64,000 nt of DNA, from positions 1-64,000 of the forward strand of contig JAUIMC010000019.1 in the NCBI GenBank assembly GCA_030433215.1, read 5' to 3'. The translations under genes and the position numbers were made by a program. This document shows, piece after piece, positions 62,803 to 64,000 of the stretch. This stretch comes from Alphaproteobacteria bacterium. Lineage in GTDB: Bacteria; Pseudomonadota; Alphaproteobacteria; Caulobacterales; Parvularculaceae. Position 1 is the stretch's first letter. Each line of letters begins with the position of its first letter. The notes under the pieces are model-generated. The model made no database searches. It was given only the letters and a program-made list of their open reading frames with translations, and was not told the DNA's origin.

Positions 62803-63231
62803 CTAAAGCCAGGTGTCAGTGAACGCCATCGCCGCCACGAAAGCCGAAAAGATCGCGTAAACAAAGAACCCGTAAGCGAACAGCATGACCGGCATCCATG
62901 ATGCGCGATAACGGTAGAGCGCATAGGCCAGGAATACGGACTGCGCCGCCAGAAAGCCGACCAGCAAGGGCGTCGCTGCATCGCCGCCCGCCTTGCCGCG
63001 AAAGAGCCCGGCGATAAAGACCATGAGAAGACTGGCCGCGGGCGAGAACAGCAAAAGATAAAGCTGCGGACGCCCCTGGCGCAGCCACAAAAAGACGCCG
63101 CACAACAAGGCCAGGACGCCGGTGAACGGAATGACGAGGAGCCATTCCCCGCTCGGTTTCACGAACATCATGAAAAACGCCTGGCAGAACCAGAGCAACG
63201 TCGTCAGCATCAGTCCCAGCGCGTCGATCAT
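62803..63231 (-). CDS. Small four-helix membrane protein of unknown function
   Basis: The 142-residue protein has four hydrophobic segments (about 5-25, 31-50, 57-77 and 85-135, the last perhaps two). I do not recognise a family. The ATG at 63231 lies 6 bp after the stop of the hydrolase gene on the same strand, so the two are probably co-transcribed. Confidence 0.65.
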   Translation of the reverse strand: MIDALGLMLTTLLWFCQAFFMMFVKPSGEWLLVIPFTGVLALLCGVFLWLRQGRPQLYLLLFSPAASLLMVFIAGLFRGKAGGDAATPLLVGFLAAQSVFLAYALYRYRASWMPVMLFAYGFFVYAIFSAFVAAMAFTDTWL

Positions 63232-63237
63232 GATCGC

Positions 63238-64000
63238 TCAGCCTTTGCCTTGCCCGGCCAGGAACCCATCCAGCAGCTCGAAAAAGCGCGGCTGGAATTT
63301 CGTTGTCGCATGAATCCGATGGGGCGCGCCATCCAGAACCACAGCTTCGGCGCCGGGATTGGCCGCAAGGAACCGCTTTTCGTGGCCGTCTAGCATGCCC
63401 GCGCCCAGGGACGGATCGGCGCAGAGAACTTTCGCGGGGACTTTCAGCGGGCGGTCGCCGTCGAAGCTTTCAAACACCGCCGTCGATTGCGCCGGGCCCC
63501 AGCAGGCAGGGTCCTGACGCATCAGCGCCGAGGCGGCGCTCAACAGATGCCGCGCCGAGACATGATCGGCCTGCGTGCCGCCCTGCGGCGCCGGCGCGGC
63601 CCCGGCAACCCGCAGATATTCGCCGAGCCCGGCGCCCGCCGCGTGCATCTGCGTCAATGATTTCTGGACGGCGGCGAAAGGTTTGGCGTTGCCGGACTTC
63701 TCGAAGGCCCCCGCCTCGCCGAAATAATAAGGCGGGTCTTCCAAGAACAGCGCCTTCAAATAGTCATGCGGGGCTTGCGCAAGCGAAGCCGCCGCGACGG
63801 CGCCGAGGGAATGGCTGACGATAATCGTCGGCCTGCGAATGAAGTCGAGCATCGCCGCCGCGTCGGACGCATAATCCTCAACGAGATAGGACGCCGCGCG
63901 GTCCGAGTGGCCGTGCCCCCGGAAATCGAGCGTCCAGACGTGATAGCGGTCTTCATAACGGCGCGCGGCCTCTTCCCAGGTGTCGCGCGCGCCCGCAATG
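63238..64000 (-). CDS. Alpha/beta hydrolase, N-terminus beyond the window
   Basis: The frame runs off the right edge, so about 254 residues of the C-terminal part are seen. The oxyanion region is 'LDFRGHGHSD' and the nucleophile elbow 'IVSHSLGAVAAAS' with a central Ser (S-H-S-L-G, a GxSxG variant). An acid residue may lie in 'VLCADPSLGAG', and the catalytic His in 'GAPHRIHATT'. The family covers esterases and haloperoxidase-like enzymes; the substrate is unknown. A methionine at 63852 is internal to the domain and is not the start. Confidence 0.85.
   Translation of the reverse strand, partial: IAGARDTWEEAARRYEDRYHVWTLDFRGHGHSDRAASYLVEDYASDAAAMLDFIRRPTIIVSHSLGAVAAASLAQAPHDYLKALFLEDPPYYFGEAGAFEKSGNAKPFAAVQKSLTQMHAAGAGLGEYLRVAGAAPAPQGGTQADHVSARHLLSAASALMRQDPACWGPAQSTAVFESFDGDRPLKVPAKVLCADPSLGAGMLDGHEKRFLAANPGAEAVVLDGAPHRIHATTKFQPRFFELLDGFLAGQGKG

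Overview
The window is a GC-rich chromosomal segment of an alphaproteobacterium, probably a marine member of the Parvularculales/Hyphomonadaceae side of the class. Supporting features are the permuted two-piece ssrA gene, an alpha-type SspB, the hflK-hflC-degP and yajC-secD-secF orders, and an XrtD-type exosortase. The exact genus cannot be read from the sequence. I saw no rRNA, tRNA, CRISPR array, prophage or intact insertion sequence.

Region by region: 1-12 kb is core metabolism and envelope quality control (mreB fragment, a VTT membrane protein, miaA/serB back to back, degP-hflC-hflK, mrp, and thyA-GNAT-folA with overlapping stops and starts). 11.9-13.7 kb carries an XRE regulator with a likely operator, the permuted tmRNA (encoded tag ANDNYSEELALAA), a duplicated palindromic repeat unit and sspB, the adaptor for the same tag. 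13.8-29 kb holds fumC, small proteins, a full-length GlnE homologue whose two catalytic sites look destroyed, a ClC channel, sodB, secDF-yajC, and a TetR-controlled lysophospholipid-type operon (acyltransferase plus LplT-like transporter). A dispersed structured repeat of about 381 bp occurs twice in opposite orientation (15.9 kb and 29.2 kb), each time between convergent genes.

29.6-53 kb is rich in exopolysaccharide and exosortase functions: ugd and an initiating sugar-phosphate transferase, then, after cysQ, a GST, queG and a large G8-domain surface protein, a divergent exosortase locus. Leftward it runs wecG-STAS, prsT-like TPR lipoprotein, an ExeA-like ATPase fused to a GT2-like domain, and a GT2 enzyme. 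Rightward it runs xrtD-EpsI, a Wzz/EpsF-like protein and a CpsD-like kinase. A likely sorting substrate with a VPxPx C-terminal signal and a possible Cys-Gln thioester domain lies at 62.0 kb.

53-64 kb contains an RND efflux pair behind a palindrome, a DmdA-like protein, a LysM protein, a LOG-family protein, gltX, the sorting substrate, a small membrane protein and a truncated alpha/beta hydrolase. The best leads for something undescribed are the structured dispersed repeat, the GlnE pseudoenzyme, the ATPase-GT2 and WecG-STAS fusions, and the possible thioester-forming exosortase substrate.
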